This document shows, piece by piece, positions 17,049-25,661 of a stretch of DNA of 64,000 nucleotides (position 1 is its first letter; each line of letters opens with the position of its first letter). The stretch comes from Allostella vacuolata. Lineage in GTDB: Bacteria; Pseudomonadota; Alphaproteobacteria; ATCC43930; Allostellaceae. The translations under genes were made by a program, and so were the position numbers. The stretch lies in the NCBI GenBank assembly GCA_006739055.1, contig AP019702.1, forward strand, positions 2,471,388 to 2,535,387, in the 5' to 3' direction. Under the pieces are notes generated by a model. The model was not told the origin of the DNA. It saw only the letters and a program-made list of their open reading frames with translations, and did no database searches.

Positions 17049-17150
17049 GCATCCGTCCAGCGGGTGTGTCCGGCGCTTCGCCCGTTCGAAGCGGCGCAGG
17101 AAGCGCATCCGGCCGCCGCCTGCGGCTCGCCGGATGCCGACCTGGAAGAT

Positions 17151-17226
17151 TGGCGTCCCCTAGGGGATTCGAACCCCTGTTACCGCCGTGAGAGGGCGGT
17201 GTCCTAGGCCTCTAGACGAAGGGGAC
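17151..17226 (-). tRNA. tRNA-Glu (anticodon CTC)
   Basis: On the minus strand the sequence folds as a complete cloverleaf. It has a 7-bp acceptor (GTCCCCT with AGGGGAC), an anticodon arm CCGCC-CTCTCAC-GGCGG with CTC at positions 34-36, and a T arm with GGTTCGAATCC. Discriminator G is followed by an encoded CCA (17151-17153). Identity follows from the anticodon and the typical tRNA-Glu body. Confidence 0.95.
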
Positions 17227-17247
17227 GTCGGGTGGCCGGGCGGCGCT

Positions 17248-18306
17248 TCAAGTAGCCGCTGCGGGCGCCGGGATCAAGAGGATTGATTGCAGCTTGGCGA
17301 GGAAAGCGTCGACGTCGGCCGGCTGGGTGTCGAAGGCGGTCACCAGGCGGACCGCATCGGACCCGTCATGGGGCCAGCGATAGAAGCGGAAGCCCGCCGC
17401 CTTCATCGCCTCGATGGCGTGGCCGGGCATGGTGGCGAAGACCGCATTCGCTTCCACCGGATGCAGCAGCCCCACCCCCGGCAGGGCCGCGAGCCCCGCC
17501 GCCAGGCGCGCCGCCATGGCGTTGGCGTGGCCGGCATTGGCGAGCCACAGGCCGTCGGCCAGGTAGGCCTCGAGCTGGGCCGAGAGGAACCGCATCTTCG
17601 AGAAGAGGTGCCCCGCCCGCTTGCGGCGGAAGGCGAACCGGTCGGCCCGCCCCTGGTCGAAGAAGACCACCGCCTCGGCCGCCATGGCGCCGTTCTTGGT
17701 GGCCCCCAGGCTCAGCACGTCGACGCCGGAGCGCCAGGTCAACTCGGCCGGCGACGCGCCCAGGCTGACGACGGCGTTGGCGAATCGGGCCCCGTCCATG
17801 TGCACGCCCATGCCGCGGGCGTGGGCCAGGTCGGCCAGGGCGCGGATCGCGTCCGGCCGGTAGACGGTGCCGCACTCGGTCGCCTGGGTGAGCGACAGGG
17901 CCGAGGGCTGGACGCTGTGGACGACGCCGAAGCCGGCGCCGGCCAGTGCCTGCTCGAGCGTCGCGGGGGCGATCCGGCCGTCCCCGCCCGGCAGCGTCAT
18001 CAGCTTGGCGCCGCCGGTGAAGAATTCGGGCGCGCCGCACTCGTCGACCTCGATATGCGCGCTCTCGTGGCACATCACCGCGCCCCAGGGCGGGGTCAGC
18101 GCGCTGAGCGCCAGCGCATTGCACGCCGTCCCGGTGGCGACGGGGAACACCGTGACCGCGGTCTCGAAGATCTCGGCCAGGCTGGCGGCAACCCGCTCCG
18201 TCCACGGATCGTTGCCGTAGGGCATGGCGCGCCCCTCGCTGGCCTCGGCCAGGGCGCGCAGGATCGCCGGATGGGCCCCGGCCGTGTTGTCGGATGCGAA
18301 ATTCAT
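17248..18306 (-). CDS. ltaE: low-specificity L-threonine aldolase
   Basis: 352 residues beginning MNFASDNTAGAHPAI. This is a fold-type I PLP enzyme that cleaves L-threonine and allo-threonine to glycine and acetaldehyde. Landmarks are VFPVATGTACNALALSAL (phosphate-binding region), CHESAHIEVDECGAPE, the PLP-contacting GVHMDGARFANAV, and the Schiff-base lysine in LSLGATKNGAM. Length and order match the bacterial threonine aldolase family; the related phenylserine aldolases are an alternative. Upstream (18307-18381) is a short gap before the DUF6476 gene on the same strand; the tRNA-Glu lies just downstream. Confidence 0.9.
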   Translation of the reverse strand: MNFASDNTAGAHPAILRALAEASEGRAMPYGNDPWTERVAASLAEIFETAVTVFPVATGTACNALALSALTPPWGAVMCHESAHIEVDECGAPEFFTGGAKLMTLPGGDGRIAPATLEQALAGAGFGVVHSVQPSALSLTQATECGTVYRPDAIRALADLAHARGMGVHMDGARFANAVVSLGASPAELTWRSGVDVLSLGATKNGAMAAEAVVFFDQGRADRFAFRRKRAGHLFSKMRFLSAQLEAYLADGLWLANAGHANAMAARLAAGLAALPGVGLLHPVEANAVFATMPGHAIEAMKAAGFRFYRWPHDGSDAVRLVTAFDTQPADVDAFLAKLQSILLIPAPAAAT

Positions 18307-18381
18307 GGGGTGAGGCTCATGGTCGGTGCAGCCGGTCCGCTTGGCTTCGAGGGAGAGGGAAGAAAGGGCGGGCGGGCGCCG

Positions 18382-18654
18382 TCACGGCCCCACCGTCGCC
18401 ACCGGCTGGCCGGTGGCGAGGTCGACAACCGTCACCCGGACCGTCCCGTCGGCGAGGCGGAAGGTGACGGCGAGCTGGCCGTCGGCCGGCACGGCGCCGG
18501 TGATGGCGGCACCGGCCGGCAGGCCGAGGCTGACCGCGAGCGGTCCGTCGGGAGCCGGCCCGGCGAAGCGCTTGGTCACCGCCCAGCCGATCAGCCCGAC
18601 CATGCCGACGATCGCCAGGCCCAGCACGATCACCAACGTCTTCAGCGCAGCCAT
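18382..18654 (-). CDS. small single-span membrane protein (DUF6476-like)
   Basis: 90 residues from the ATG at 18654, which follows a strong GGGAGGGGA. One N-terminal transmembrane segment (about 4-26, LKTLVIVLGLAIVGMVGLI) is followed by a soluble C-terminal part rich in Val/Ala with paired-strand character (LAVTFRLADGTVRVTVVDL). Small proteins of this kind sit divergent from rluD in many alphaproteobacteria and are grouped as DUF6476; their function is unknown. Here it is also divergent from rluD, with 75 bases between the start codons. Confidence 0.75.
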   Translation of the reverse strand: MAALKTLVIVLGLAIVGMVGLIGWAVTKRFAGPAPDGPLAVSLGLPAGAAITGAVPADGQLAVTFRLADGTVRVTVVDLATGQPVATVGP

Positions 18655-18729
18655 GCTATCCCCTCCCATGCTACCCCGGCATGGCGGGGCAGACGGCCCG
18701 GCCGGGCGACCGAAACTACAGGTGTGGGC

Positions 18730-19710
18730 ATGTCAGGCGGCGGATCGGGGATGCGACACATCGTCGTGGCGGGCGAGGCGGATGCGGGCGAGCGGGCGGA
18801 CCGCTTCCTCGCGGCCCACTTCGACGGGACATCGCGCAGCCGGATCAAGGGTTTGATCGAGGGCGGCGCGATCTCGGTCGACGGCCAGACACTATCGGAC
18901 CCCGCGCTGCGCGTCAAAGCCGGCCAAACTTTCGCCATTCTCGTTCCCGAGCCTGTGGATGCCGACCCCCGGCCGCAGGAGATCGCGCTCTCGATCGTGT
19001 ACGAGGATGAGGAGGTGATCGTGGTGGACAAGCCGGCCGGCATGGTCGTGCACCCTGCGCCGGGCAATCCGGACGGGACGCTGGTCAACGCGCTGCTCGC
19101 CCATTGCGGCCCGTCGCTGCAGGGCATCGGCGGCGTGCGGCGCCCCGGCATCGTCCATCGCATCGACAAGGACACCAGCGGCCTGCTGGTCTCCGCCAAG
19201 ACCGAGGCGGCGCTGACCGGGCTGCAGCGGCAGTTCGCCGACCACAGCGCGGCGCGCAGCTATGCCGCGGTCGTCTGGGGCGTGCCGAACCCGCTGCAGG
19301 ACACGATCGAGGGCGCGATCGGCCGGCACCCGGTCGACCGGCAGCGCATGGCGATCGTCGCCCGCGGCGGCCGCCACGCGCTCACCCGCTACCGCACCGT
19401 GCGCCGCGTCGGGACCCGGGCGGCGCTGCTGGAATGCCGGCTGGCGACGGGCCGCACCCACCAGATCCGGGTGCACCTGGCCTCGCGCGGCCACCCGCTG
19501 GTCGGCGACCCGGTCTATGGTCGAACCAGAAGCGGCCGTGCGGCGTCCAACGACGATGCCGCCCGCGCGGCGCTGGACGGCTTCGCCCGGCAGGCGCTGC
19601 ATGCGGCGACATTGGGGTTTTCACACCCAATCACGGGGATGTGGTTGGAGTTCGAGAGCCCGCTGCCGCAGGATATAGGAACCTTGTTGGCCAGATTAGA
19701 ATTAATTTAG
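18730..19710 (+). CDS. rluD: 23S rRNA pseudouridine synthase RluD-type (RluA family)
   Basis: 326 residues from the ATG at 18730; the frame is open far upstream but without family similarity. An S4-like RNA-binding domain (about 10-75, RADRFLAAHFDGTSRSRI) precedes the catalytic domain. That has VVDKPAGMVVHPAPGN, the catalytic-Asp motif IVHRIDKDTSGLLV, ATGRTHQIRVHLA and GHPLVGDPVYG. RluD modifies uridines 1911/1915/1917 in helix 69 of 23S rRNA and supports ribosome assembly. The order of S4 plus PseudoU_synth_2, and the proximity to rpoH, agree with this paralogue in alphaproteobacteria. RluC is less likely. Confidence 0.9.
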   Translation: MSGGGSGMRHIVVAGEADAGERADRFLAAHFDGTSRSRIKGLIEGGAISVDGQTLSDPALRVKAGQTFAILVPEPVDADPRPQEIALSIVYEDEEVIVVDKPAGMVVHPAPGNPDGTLVNALLAHCGPSLQGIGGVRRPGIVHRIDKDTSGLLVSAKTEAALTGLQRQFADHSAARSYAAVVWGVPNPLQDTIEGAIGRHPVDRQRMAIVARGGRHALTRYRTVRRVGTRAALLECRLATGRTHQIRVHLASRGHPLVGDPVYGRTRSGRAASNDDAARAALDGFARQALHAATLGFSHPITGMWLEFESPLPQDIGTLLARLELI

Positions 19711-19741
19711 TTTGAGCGTGGTTGACTAATCTGGTCAGGTA

Positions 19742-19771
19742 TTGACCGGCTATGGCCCGAACGGATAGATT
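19742..19771 (+). promoter_or_regulatory. possible housekeeping promoter of rpoH
   Basis: TTGACC at 19742-19747 and TAGATT at 19766-19771 are separated by 18 bases, 58 bases before the rpoH start, in an unusually A+T-rich stretch. A second TTGACT lies at about 19721-19726. No clear sigma-32-type promoter was recognised. Weak evidence by itself. Confidence 0.35.
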
Positions 19772-19829
19772 GGCAGTCTGAAAGTGAGAGTGCCAGTCAC
19801 CGGTTGGGGGGCCGGTTGGAAGGAGAGGA

Positions 19830-20741
19830 ATGATGGCGACGACCCTTGCACTGCCCAGCGTCGGAAGTGACGGAAACCTGACCCGGTATCTCCAGGAGAT
19901 CCGGCGGTTTCCCATGCTGGAACAGGACCAGGAGTACATGCTCGCCAAGCGCTGGCGCGAGCATGAGGATACCGATGCCGCGCACCGTCTGGTGACGAGC
20001 CATCTGCGTCTCGTCGCCAAGATCGCCATGGGCTATCGGGGATATGGGCTGCCTTTGTCCGAGCTGATCTCCGAGGGCAATGTCGGCATGATGCAGGCCG
20101 TGAAGCGCTTCGATCCCGAGCGCGGCTTCCGCCTGGCGACCTATGCCATGTGGTGGATCCGGGCCGCGATCCAGGAGTACATCCTGCACTCCTGGTCCCT
20201 GGTGAAGATGGGTACGACGGCCGCGCAGAAGAAGCTCTTTTTCAATCTGCGCAAGCTCAAGGGCCAGATGCAGGCGATCGACGAGGGCGACCTGTCGCCC
20301 GAGCAGGTGGCCAAGATCGCCAAGGAGCTGGGCGTGCCCGAGGCCGACGTGATCAGCATGAACCGGCGCCTCGGCGCCCCGGATCATTCGCTGAACGCGC
20401 CGCTGCGCACCGACGGCGACGGCGAGTGGCAGGACTGGCTGGTGGATGATTCCGACAGCCAGGAGACGACGCTGGCCGAGAGCGAGGAGCTGGGCAAGCG
20501 CCGCAAGCTCCTCGGCGACGCCATGAAGTCCCTCAACGAGCGCGAGCGCCACATCCTGGTCGAGCGCCGGCTGAAGGACGAACCGACGACGCTGGAAGAC
20601 CTCAGCCAGCAGTACAGCATCAGCCGTGAGCGCGTGCGCCAGATCGAGGTGCGGGCGTTCGAGAAGCTGCAGAAGTCGATCAAGTCGGCGGCGATCCAGC
20701 AGGGGCTGGCGAGCCAGGCCAACCTGCTGCAGATGCGCTGA
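19830..20741 (+). CDS. rpoH: RNA polymerase heat-shock sigma factor (sigma-32)
   Basis: 303 residues. The start is preceded directly by AAGGAGAGGA; two adjacent ATGs (19830 and 19833) are both possible. Region 1.2 (YLQEIRRFPMLEQDQEYMLA), region 2 (LVTSHLRLVAKIAMGYRGYG, LISEGNVGMMQAVKRFDP, RLATYAMWWIRAAIQEYI) and the region 4 helix-turn-helix (ISRERVRQIEVRAFEKLQ) are complete. The RpoH box QKKLFFNLRKLK, seen only in sigma-32 and needed for control by FtsH/DnaK, is intact. This sigma directs chaperone and protease genes after heat shock. A hairpin terminator follows the gene, so it is a single-gene transcript. Confidence 0.97.
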   Translation: MMATTLALPSVGSDGNLTRYLQEIRRFPMLEQDQEYMLAKRWREHEDTDAAHRLVTSHLRLVAKIAMGYRGYGLPLSELISEGNVGMMQAVKRFDPERGFRLATYAMWWIRAAIQEYILHSWSLVKMGTTAAQKKLFFNLRKLKGQMQAIDEGDLSPEQVAKIAKELGVPEADVISMNRRLGAPDHSLNAPLRTDGDGEWQDWLVDDSDSQETTLAESEELGKRRKLLGDAMKSLNERERHILVERRLKDEPTTLEDLSQQYSISRERVRQIEVRAFEKLQKSIKSAAIQQGLASQANLLQMR

Positions 20742-20748
20742 TGGATCC

Positions 20749-20803
20749 GTCCGGATCGGCGGGGACCTCGCGCCAACCCGGCACGGGTCCCGCCGATCCG
20801 GAC
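20749..20803 (+). terminator. hairpin terminator after rpoH
   Basis: Arms 20749-20767 and 20786-20803 pair over 18 bases with one bulged G, around an 18-base loop, eight bases after the rpoH stop. The run after it (CGTTGTCT) is only modestly T-rich. Confidence 0.7.
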
Positions 20804-20976
20804 CGTTGTCTCCCCGGGCGCGTCTTTCCAAAGGGGAAGATCCCGCGCTAGCATGTGCGTTCACGGCGCGCCCCGCGGTTCGCGGGGGATGGGTCGTCTT
20901 CCTCTCCCCCCGCGTTCCGGCGGGTCAGTTGCCGGCATGGGCGGCCGTGTGCCGCCCCCATGCGAGGGAGGGAGCG

Positions 20977-21408
20977 ATGACGGTCCAGCTGATTCTCAAC
21001 GTCAAGGGAAGCGACGTCGTGGCGGTGCTGCCCGACGATCGCGTCTCCGGGGCGGTGTCGACGATGATGCAGCACGGCATCGGCGCCGTCCTGGTGCGGG
21101 ACGAGATCGGCGCGGTCCTGGGCATCCTGTCCGAGCGCGACATCGTGCGCTCGCTCGCCCGGGACGGTGCGGCCTGCCTCGACTATCCGGTCGGCCGCCT
21201 GGCGACCCGCGAGGTCGTCTCCTGCAGCCCCGACGACGACATGGGCCATGTCATGGGCCTGATGACCCGCGGCCGCTTCCGCCACCTGCCGGTGATGCGC
21301 CACGGCGTCCTGATCGGCCTCGTCTCGATCGGCGACATCGTCAAGCACCGCCTGGCCGAGGTCGAGACGGAGGCGCGGGCGCTGCGGGAGTATGTCTCGG
21401 CCGGGTGA
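20977..21408 (+). CDS. tandem CBS-domain protein
   Basis: 143 residues from the ATG at 20977, which has GAGGGAGGGAG just upstream. It consists of two CBS motifs and little else. CBS1 runs about 8-62 (VAVLPDDRVSGAVSTMMQHG, GILSERDIVRSLA). CBS2 runs about 75-128 (VVSCSPDDDMGHVMGLMTRG, RHLPVMRHGVLIGLVSIGDIV). Stand-alone CBS pairs bind adenine nucleotides (AMP, ATP, SAM) and modulate partner proteins; no partner is evident here. It is convergent with purA. The 235 bases between rpoH and this gene hold the rpoH terminator and presumably its own promoter. Confidence 0.92.
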   Translation: MTVQLILNVKGSDVVAVLPDDRVSGAVSTMMQHGIGAVLVRDEIGAVLGILSERDIVRSLARDGAACLDYPVGRLATREVVSCSPDDDMGHVMGLMTRGRFRHLPVMRHGVLIGLVSIGDIVKHRLAEVETEARALREYVSAG

Positions 21409-21413
21409 AACGC

Positions 21414-21438
21414 CGCCGCCCCCTTGCCGGGGGCGGCG
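21414..21438. terminator. bidirectional hairpin between CBS gene and purA
   Basis: Perfect 10-bp stem (21414-21423 with 21429-21438) and a 5-base loop between two convergent stops. On the minus strand it is followed by GTTTCA. Confidence 0.65.
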
Positions 21439-21456
21439 AATCCCGCGGCCGACGGC

Positions 21457-22749
21457 TCAGTCGGTGAAGGGGTCCCGCATCAGGATCGTGTCCTCCCGCT
21501 CCGGGCTGGTGGACAGGAGCTGCACCGGCGCCTCCACCAGTTCCTCGATGCGGCGGACATACTTGATCGCGGTCGCCGGCAGCTGGGCCCAGGAGCGCGC
21601 GCCGCGGGTGCTCTGCTGCCAGCCTTCCAGGGTCTCGTAGACCGGCTCGCAGCGCGCCTGCTTGCCCATGCCGGCGGGCAGATGGTCGACCACCTCGCCA
21701 TCCAGCCGGTAGCCGGTGCAGACCTGGATCTCGGACAGGCCGTCGAGCACGTCGAGCTTGGTCAGGGCGAGGCCGGTGATGCCGGCCACTTTCACCGCCT
21801 GGCGCACCATGGCGGCATCGAACCAGCCGCAGCGGCGCTTGCGCCCGGTGACCGTGCCGAACTCGCGCCCGCGCTCGCCCAGCCGTTCGCCGATCGCGTC
21901 CTTGAGTTCGGTCGGGAACGGGCCGGAGCCGACCCGGGTCGTGTAGGCCTTGGCGATGCCGAGCACGGTGCCGACCGCCGACGGGCCCAGCCCGCAGCCG
22001 GTCGCCGCCTGGCCCGCCACCGTGTTCGACGAGGTGACGTAGGGGTAGGTGCCATGGTCGACGTCGAGCATCGCCGCCTGGGCACCCTCGAACAGGATGC
22101 GCTTGCCGGCCCGCTTGGCCTCGTCGAGCGAGCGCCACACGGGGCGGGCGAAGGCCAGCAGCCGGTCGGAGACGCCCGCCAGCTCGTCGCGGATCGCGGC
22201 CGCCTCGACCTCGTCCAGGCCGAACCCGCGGCGCAGCTGGTTGTGGTGGCGCAGCAGCTCTTCCAGCTTGCGGTCGAGCGTATCGGGCTCGGCCAGGTCG
22301 CACACCCGCAGCGCCCGGCGCGCCACCTTGTCCTCGTAGGCGGGGCCGATGCCGCGCCCGGTGGTGCCGAGGCGGGCGGCGCCGCGGGCCTCCTCGCGGG
22401 CGCGGTCGAGCTCGCCATGCAGCGGCAGGATCAGCACGGCGTTGTCGGCGACCTGCAGCGTCTCGGGCGTGATCGTCACGCCCTTGCCGGCCAGGGTCTC
22501 GATCTCGCGGAAGAAGGCCCAGGGGTCGATGACGACGCCGTTGCCGATCACCGACAGCTTGCCCGGCCGGACCACCCCCGACGGCAGCAGGCTGAGGCGG
22601 TACTCGATGTTGCCGATGACCAGCGTATGGCCGGCATTGTGCCCGCCCTGGAAGCGGACCACCACGTCGGCCCGCTCGGAGAGCCAGTCGACGATCTTGC
22701 CCTTGCCTTCGTCACCCCACTGGGCGCCGACCACGGCCACGTTCGCCAT
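21457..22749 (-). CDS. purA: adenylosuccinate synthetase
   Basis: 430 residues beginning [21 protein letters not shown], the family's GTP-binding P-loop variant with the catalytic Asp. Further signatures are [12 protein letters not shown] (catalytic His), [12 protein letters not shown] and [10 protein letters not shown]. PurA makes adenylosuccinate from IMP, aspartate and GTP, the first step of AMP synthesis. Length is typical. It follows hisZ by 69 bases on the same strand and is probably co-transcribed with it. A purine gene with a histidine gene is reasonable, because histidine synthesis consumes ATP and feeds AICAR back to purine synthesis. Confidence 0.97.
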   Translation of the reverse strand: MANVAVVGAQWGDEGKGKIVDWLSERADVVVRFQGGHNAGHTLVIGNIEYRLSLLPSGVVRPGKLSVIGNGVVIDPWAFFREIETLAGKGVTITPETLQVADNAVLILPLHGELDRAREEARGAARLGTTGRGIGPAYEDKVARRALRVCDLAEPDTLDRKLEELLRHHNQLRRGFGLDEVEAAAIRDELAGVSDRLLAFARPVWRSLDEAKRAGKRILFEGAQAAMLDVDHGTYPYVTSSNTVAGQAATGCGLGPSAVGTVLGIAKAYTTRVGSGPFPTELKDAIGERLGERGREFGTVTGRKRRCGWFDAAMVRQAVKVAGITGLALTKLDVLDGLSEIQVCTGYRLDGEVVDHLPAGMGKQARCEPVYETLEGWQQSTRGARSWAQLPATAIKYVRRIEELVEAPVQLLSTSPEREDTILMRDPFTD

Positions 22750-22818
22750 TCTTCCATTCCTCGGTTTCGGGCCGGTCCGGTCGGACCGGATGGGGCCGAT
22801 TTCGGATCAGGCCCCGGT

Positions 22819-23961
22819 TCAGATCACGACCGGTGTGCCATCGGCGGCGAGCCGATGCGAACAGCCCAGGCGCCGGGCTTCCGCGGCCGTGTCGGCATCG
22901 TCCAGCGCCTGCACGGTAATCCATCCTTCGGCGCGCAGGCGACGGCCCGCCTCGGCGCCGGTGTCGAGCGGCAGGTAGATGCGCCGCGCGGCGGCCGGCC
23001 GGGGCGCCGCGCGCAGCAGGGTGTCGGTGTAGAGGGTGAAGCCCGTCGCCGACTCGTCGCGCCCGAAGCCGATCTCGTAGCGGCCGCCGCGGCCGAGTTC
23101 GCCCCGCACGCCGCGCGCGAACAGGGTGAAGCTGATGCCGGTGTGGTACTCGAAGCCGCGATTCTCCACCGGGTCGATGGTCAGGGTGACGGCCGGGATG
23201 GCCCGGCGCACCAGCGCCACGACCTCGGCCAGGATGGCGACCTCGCGGGCGGCGGCCTCGGGCAGGGCGATGCCCTGCAGGGCGGCCAGCGCCCGGTCGG
23301 CCGGGCCCGACGCGGCCAGCAGCCCGCCCAGCACATGGCGGCCGGCGCCGGCCGCGCGCTCCAGGGCGGCTGCATCCTTGCGGTCGATGGCGGCGCGCAC
23401 GCGGGCCTCGGTGGCGGGATCGAGCGCCAGCTCGCGGCACACCGCCGGCACCAGCGTCGGCGTGGTCAGGTCGATCGACAGGCCGGCGACGCCCAGGCCC
23501 TCCACGGCCTCGGCGGCCAGCGCGATGGCCTCGGCATCGGCGGCGGGCGAGGCGACGCCGATCAGCTCGGCGCCGACCTGGCCCAGCTGGCGCTCCGGAC
23601 GAAGCTGGCTGCCGCGCACCCGCAGCACCTGGCCCGCATAGCTGAGCCGCAGCGGGCGCGGCTGGCGGGCGAGGCGGGTGGCGGCGATGCGCGCCACCTG
23701 GGGCGTCATGTCGGCGCGCAGCCCGATCATCCGCTGCGAGATCGGGTCCATCAGCCGGAAGGTGTCGGAGGCGAGTGCCGCCCCCGCGCCGGCCAGCAGG
23801 CTGTCCTCGAACTCGAACACGGGCGGCTTGACCCGGTCGTAGCCCGACTGCGCCAGCCGGTCCATCAGCCGTGCGACGACGCCCGCCTCGAAGGCGGCTT
23901 CGTGGGGGAGCAGGTCGGCCAGGCCGGCCGGCAGCAGTCCGGGGTGAATCGGCTCGTTCAT
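22819..23961 (-). CDS. hisZ: ATP phosphoribosyltransferase regulatory subunit
   Basis: 380 residues from the ATG at 23961. The protein is the histidyl-tRNA-synthetase catalytic-core paralogue without the anticodon domain. It shows DLLPHEAAFEAGVVARLMD, PVFEFEDSLL, FRLMDPISQRMIGLRADMT, a core rich in Ala, and GRGGRYEIGFG near the C-terminal third. HisZ pairs with the short form of HisG to make the first, feedback-regulated enzyme of histidine synthesis, so a short hisG is expected elsewhere in the genome. It does not charge tRNA. The purA gene follows on the same strand. Confidence 0.93.
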   Translation of the reverse strand: MNEPIHPGLLPAGLADLLPHEAAFEAGVVARLMDRLAQSGYDRVKPPVFEFEDSLLAGAGAALASDTFRLMDPISQRMIGLRADMTPQVARIAATRLARQPRPLRLSYAGQVLRVRGSQLRPERQLGQVGAELIGVASPAADAEAIALAAEAVEGLGVAGLSIDLTTPTLVPAVCRELALDPATEARVRAAIDRKDAAALERAAGAGRHVLGGLLAASGPADRALAALQGIALPEAAAREVAILAEVVALVRRAIPAVTLTIDPVENRGFEYHTGISFTLFARGVRGELGRGGRYEIGFGRDESATGFTLYTDTLLRAAPRPAAARRIYLPLDTGAEAGRRLRAEGWITVQALDDADTAAEARRLGCSHRLAADGTPVVI

Positions 23962-24047
23962 CGCGCACTTTTCAGGAGGGCATTTCAGGAAGCCCGGCGC
24001 TGCATAGCGGTTTTGGCGCGCCGCGGCAACGCCGGAGGTCCCTCCGG

Positions 24048-24473
24048 CTATGCCGGGCGACCGGCGCCGGGTTGGCCGGGGCAGTGCGGGAGGTCCCGGT
24101 CGACCAGCCCCCAGGCGGGCGCCGATGCCGTCCAGATGGACGCCTGGGGCCGGCCGAGCCCGGGATCGTCGAGCGCGCCCGCGCGCACCACCATGAAGTC
24201 GGGCTGGTCCAGGGATTCGCTGAACAGCGGCGTGCCGCAGGCGGGGCAGAAGCGCCGCCGCATCGTGCGGCCGCTGTCCGCCGTGCTGAAATACTCGGCG
24301 ACGGTTCCGGTGAGCCGGAACGTCGCGGTCCGGAAGATCGCGTTGACGGACGCATTGCCGGACGACAGGTACTGGCAGTCGCGGCACCAGCAGGCGCGCG
24401 TCGCGACCGGCGCTTCGTCGAAGCGGAAACGCACCGCGCCACAGAGGCACCGGCCCGTGATGCTGTCCTTCAT
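24048..24473 (-). CDS. GFA-family zinc protein (Gfa/CENP-V-like)
   Basis: 141 residues. The family's zinc-binding cysteines are all present: CLCG near residue 9, CWCRDC near 28-33 and CPACGTPL near 77. The start at 24473 gives MKDSITGRCLCGAVRF, with the usual short lead before the first cysteine pair. Members are annotated as glutathione-dependent formaldehyde-activating enzyme or centromere protein V domain, but most have no demonstrated activity. The gene stands alone between hisZ and tRNA-Leu, in the same orientation as both. Confidence 0.88.
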   Translation of the reverse strand: MKDSITGRCLCGAVRFRFDEAPVATRACWCRDCQYLSSGNASVNAIFRTATFRLTGTVAEYFSTADSGRTMRRRFCPACGTPLFSESLDQPDFMVVRAGALDDPGLGRPQASIWTASAPAWGLVDRDLPHCPGQPGAGRPA

Positions 24474-24583
24474 GGTTGCCCCCGTTGCCCGGCAGCCGGC
24501 CTCAGCGCCGCCAGAGGTGGCGGAGCACGGTGTAGGCGAAGATCAGCATGTGGCGCGATCGGGGCCTGTTCCATCCGAAGCCA

Positions 24584-24667
24584 TGGTGGCCCCTGCCGGG
24601 GTCGAACCGGCACGCCCGAGGGCTCGCGATTTTAAGTCGCGTGCGTCTACCAGTTCCGCCAAGGGGC
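24584..24667 (-). tRNA. tRNA-Leu (anticodon TAA)
   Basis: The minus strand folds into a class II tRNA. It has a 7-bp acceptor starting GCCCCTT, a D arm with ACTGGTAGA, an anticodon arm CGCGA-CTTAAAA-TCGCG with TAA, and a long variable arm. The T arm has GGTTCGACC and CCA is encoded (24584-24586). Confidence 0.95.
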
Positions 24668-24766
24668 CTGCGGCACGGGCTTTGTGTAGCGCCCGGCCCG
24701 GGCGGCGGCAATGGGGCGCGGAAGAGCGGCCGTTCCCCTTCCGCAAGAGCAACCGCGCTCTGCCCC

Positions 24767-25630
24767 CTAGGGGGCAGAGCGGGCGGCGGACCAGGCCTGG
24801 CTGCCTTGCGGCGTCCGGCTGGTCCCTGCCATGCGGCCGCCCTCGACGGTGCCGGTGAACTGACGGTCGCCGGCGGTGAAGGCGATCTGGGTGCCGTTCA
24901 TCCGGGCCTCGCCGATCGCCATCTCCTGGCCGCCCTGGCGCAGCGTGCCCTCCAGCATCTGGAAGCGCTGCTTCAGGCGCAGCTCGCCGTCGCCCAGCCG
25001 CCAGGTGCCCTCGGCCCTGGCCGGGACGATCCACTTGTAGGCGCGGCAGAAGTTGCTGCAATCGGCATCCGCCGACTCGATCGTCTGGTCGGCCTTCCAA
25101 TCGCCCATGTCGAAGGTGTTGGATACCACCCGCGTGCCGGGCTTCATCGCCAGGATGGTCGGCCGCAGCTTCATGTTGAGCGTCGGCAGCAGGAACAGGG
25201 TGACGACGGTGGCATCGGAGAAATCGCTCTCGAAGATGTCGGCCTGCACGAAGCTGGCGCGGTCGGCGACGCCCTCGGTCTCGGCGGCGGCGGTCGACAG
25301 CTTCACCAGGTCGGGATTGTATTCGATGCCGAGCGCGCGGACGCCGCGCCTGGCGGCCGTGATGACGGTGCGGCCGTCGCCGGAGCCGAGGTCGACCAGA
25401 TAGTCGTCCGGCCGCAGCTGGGCCATGTCGAGCATGCGGTCGACCAGCGCCTGGTGGGTCGGGATCCAGACCACGTCCTTGCCCTCCTGGCCCGACTGCG
25501 GCTGGTAGGCGGGGGCGGGCTGCTGCGCCAGCGCCGGGGACATGCCGACGACGGCTGACTGGCAGAGGAGGGCCGACTGGCAGAGGAAGGCCGCGGCCGC
25601 AGCCGCGGCGATCGCTCGGGGCAGTTTCAT
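24767..25630 (-). CDS. predicted exported SAM-dependent methyltransferase-fold protein
   Basis: 287 residues. The first ~35 form a Sec signal peptide with an Ala-rich core and ALAQQ cleavage site. The signal contains a duplicated LCQSA unit. The mature part has VWIPTHQALVDRMLDMA, then a class I motif I (LVDLGSGDGRTV), the acidic strand end GIEYNP and VQADIFES, and a post-fold beta-rich C-terminal half. Similar signal-bearing methyltransferase-like proteins exist in other proteobacteria. SAM is not known in the periplasm, so either the fold has another role or the signal is not cleaved. No operon partner is evident; the APC permease lies upstream on the same strand (31-base gap). Confidence 0.78.
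   Translation of the reverse strand: MKLPRAIAAAAAAAFLCQSALLCQSAVVGMSPALAQQPAPAYQPQSGQEGKDVVWIPTHQALVDRMLDMAQLRPDDYLVDLGSGDGRTVITAARRGVRALGIEYNPDLVKLSTAAAETEGVADRASFVQADIFESDFSDATVVTLFLLPTLNMKLRPTILAMKPGTRVVSNTFDMGDWKADQTIESADADCSNFCRAYKWIVPARAEGTWRLGDGELRLKQRFQMLEGTLRQGGQEMAIGEARMNGTQIAFTAGDRQFTGTVEGGRMAGTSRTPQGSQAWSAARSAP
25558..25588. repeat. 18-bp-period direct repeat inside a signal-peptide region
   Basis: The 13-base unit GACTGGCAGAGGA occurs at 25558 and again at 25576. The period keeps frame and duplicates a six-residue piece (LLCQSA) of the signal peptide of the methyltransferase-like protein. Confidence 0.85.
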
Positions 25631-25661
25631 GGGGCAGATCTCCTTCGAGGCGGGATGGGCT

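Noticed and set aside
24505..24549. 15-codon open frame MLIFAYTVLRHLWRR upstream of GFA gene
   Set aside because: Too short to support; no ribosome-binding site seen and no conservation evidence available.
17151..24667. Genomic island between the two tRNA genes
   Set aside because: The genes between are core housekeeping genes; no integrase or attachment-site duplication was seen.
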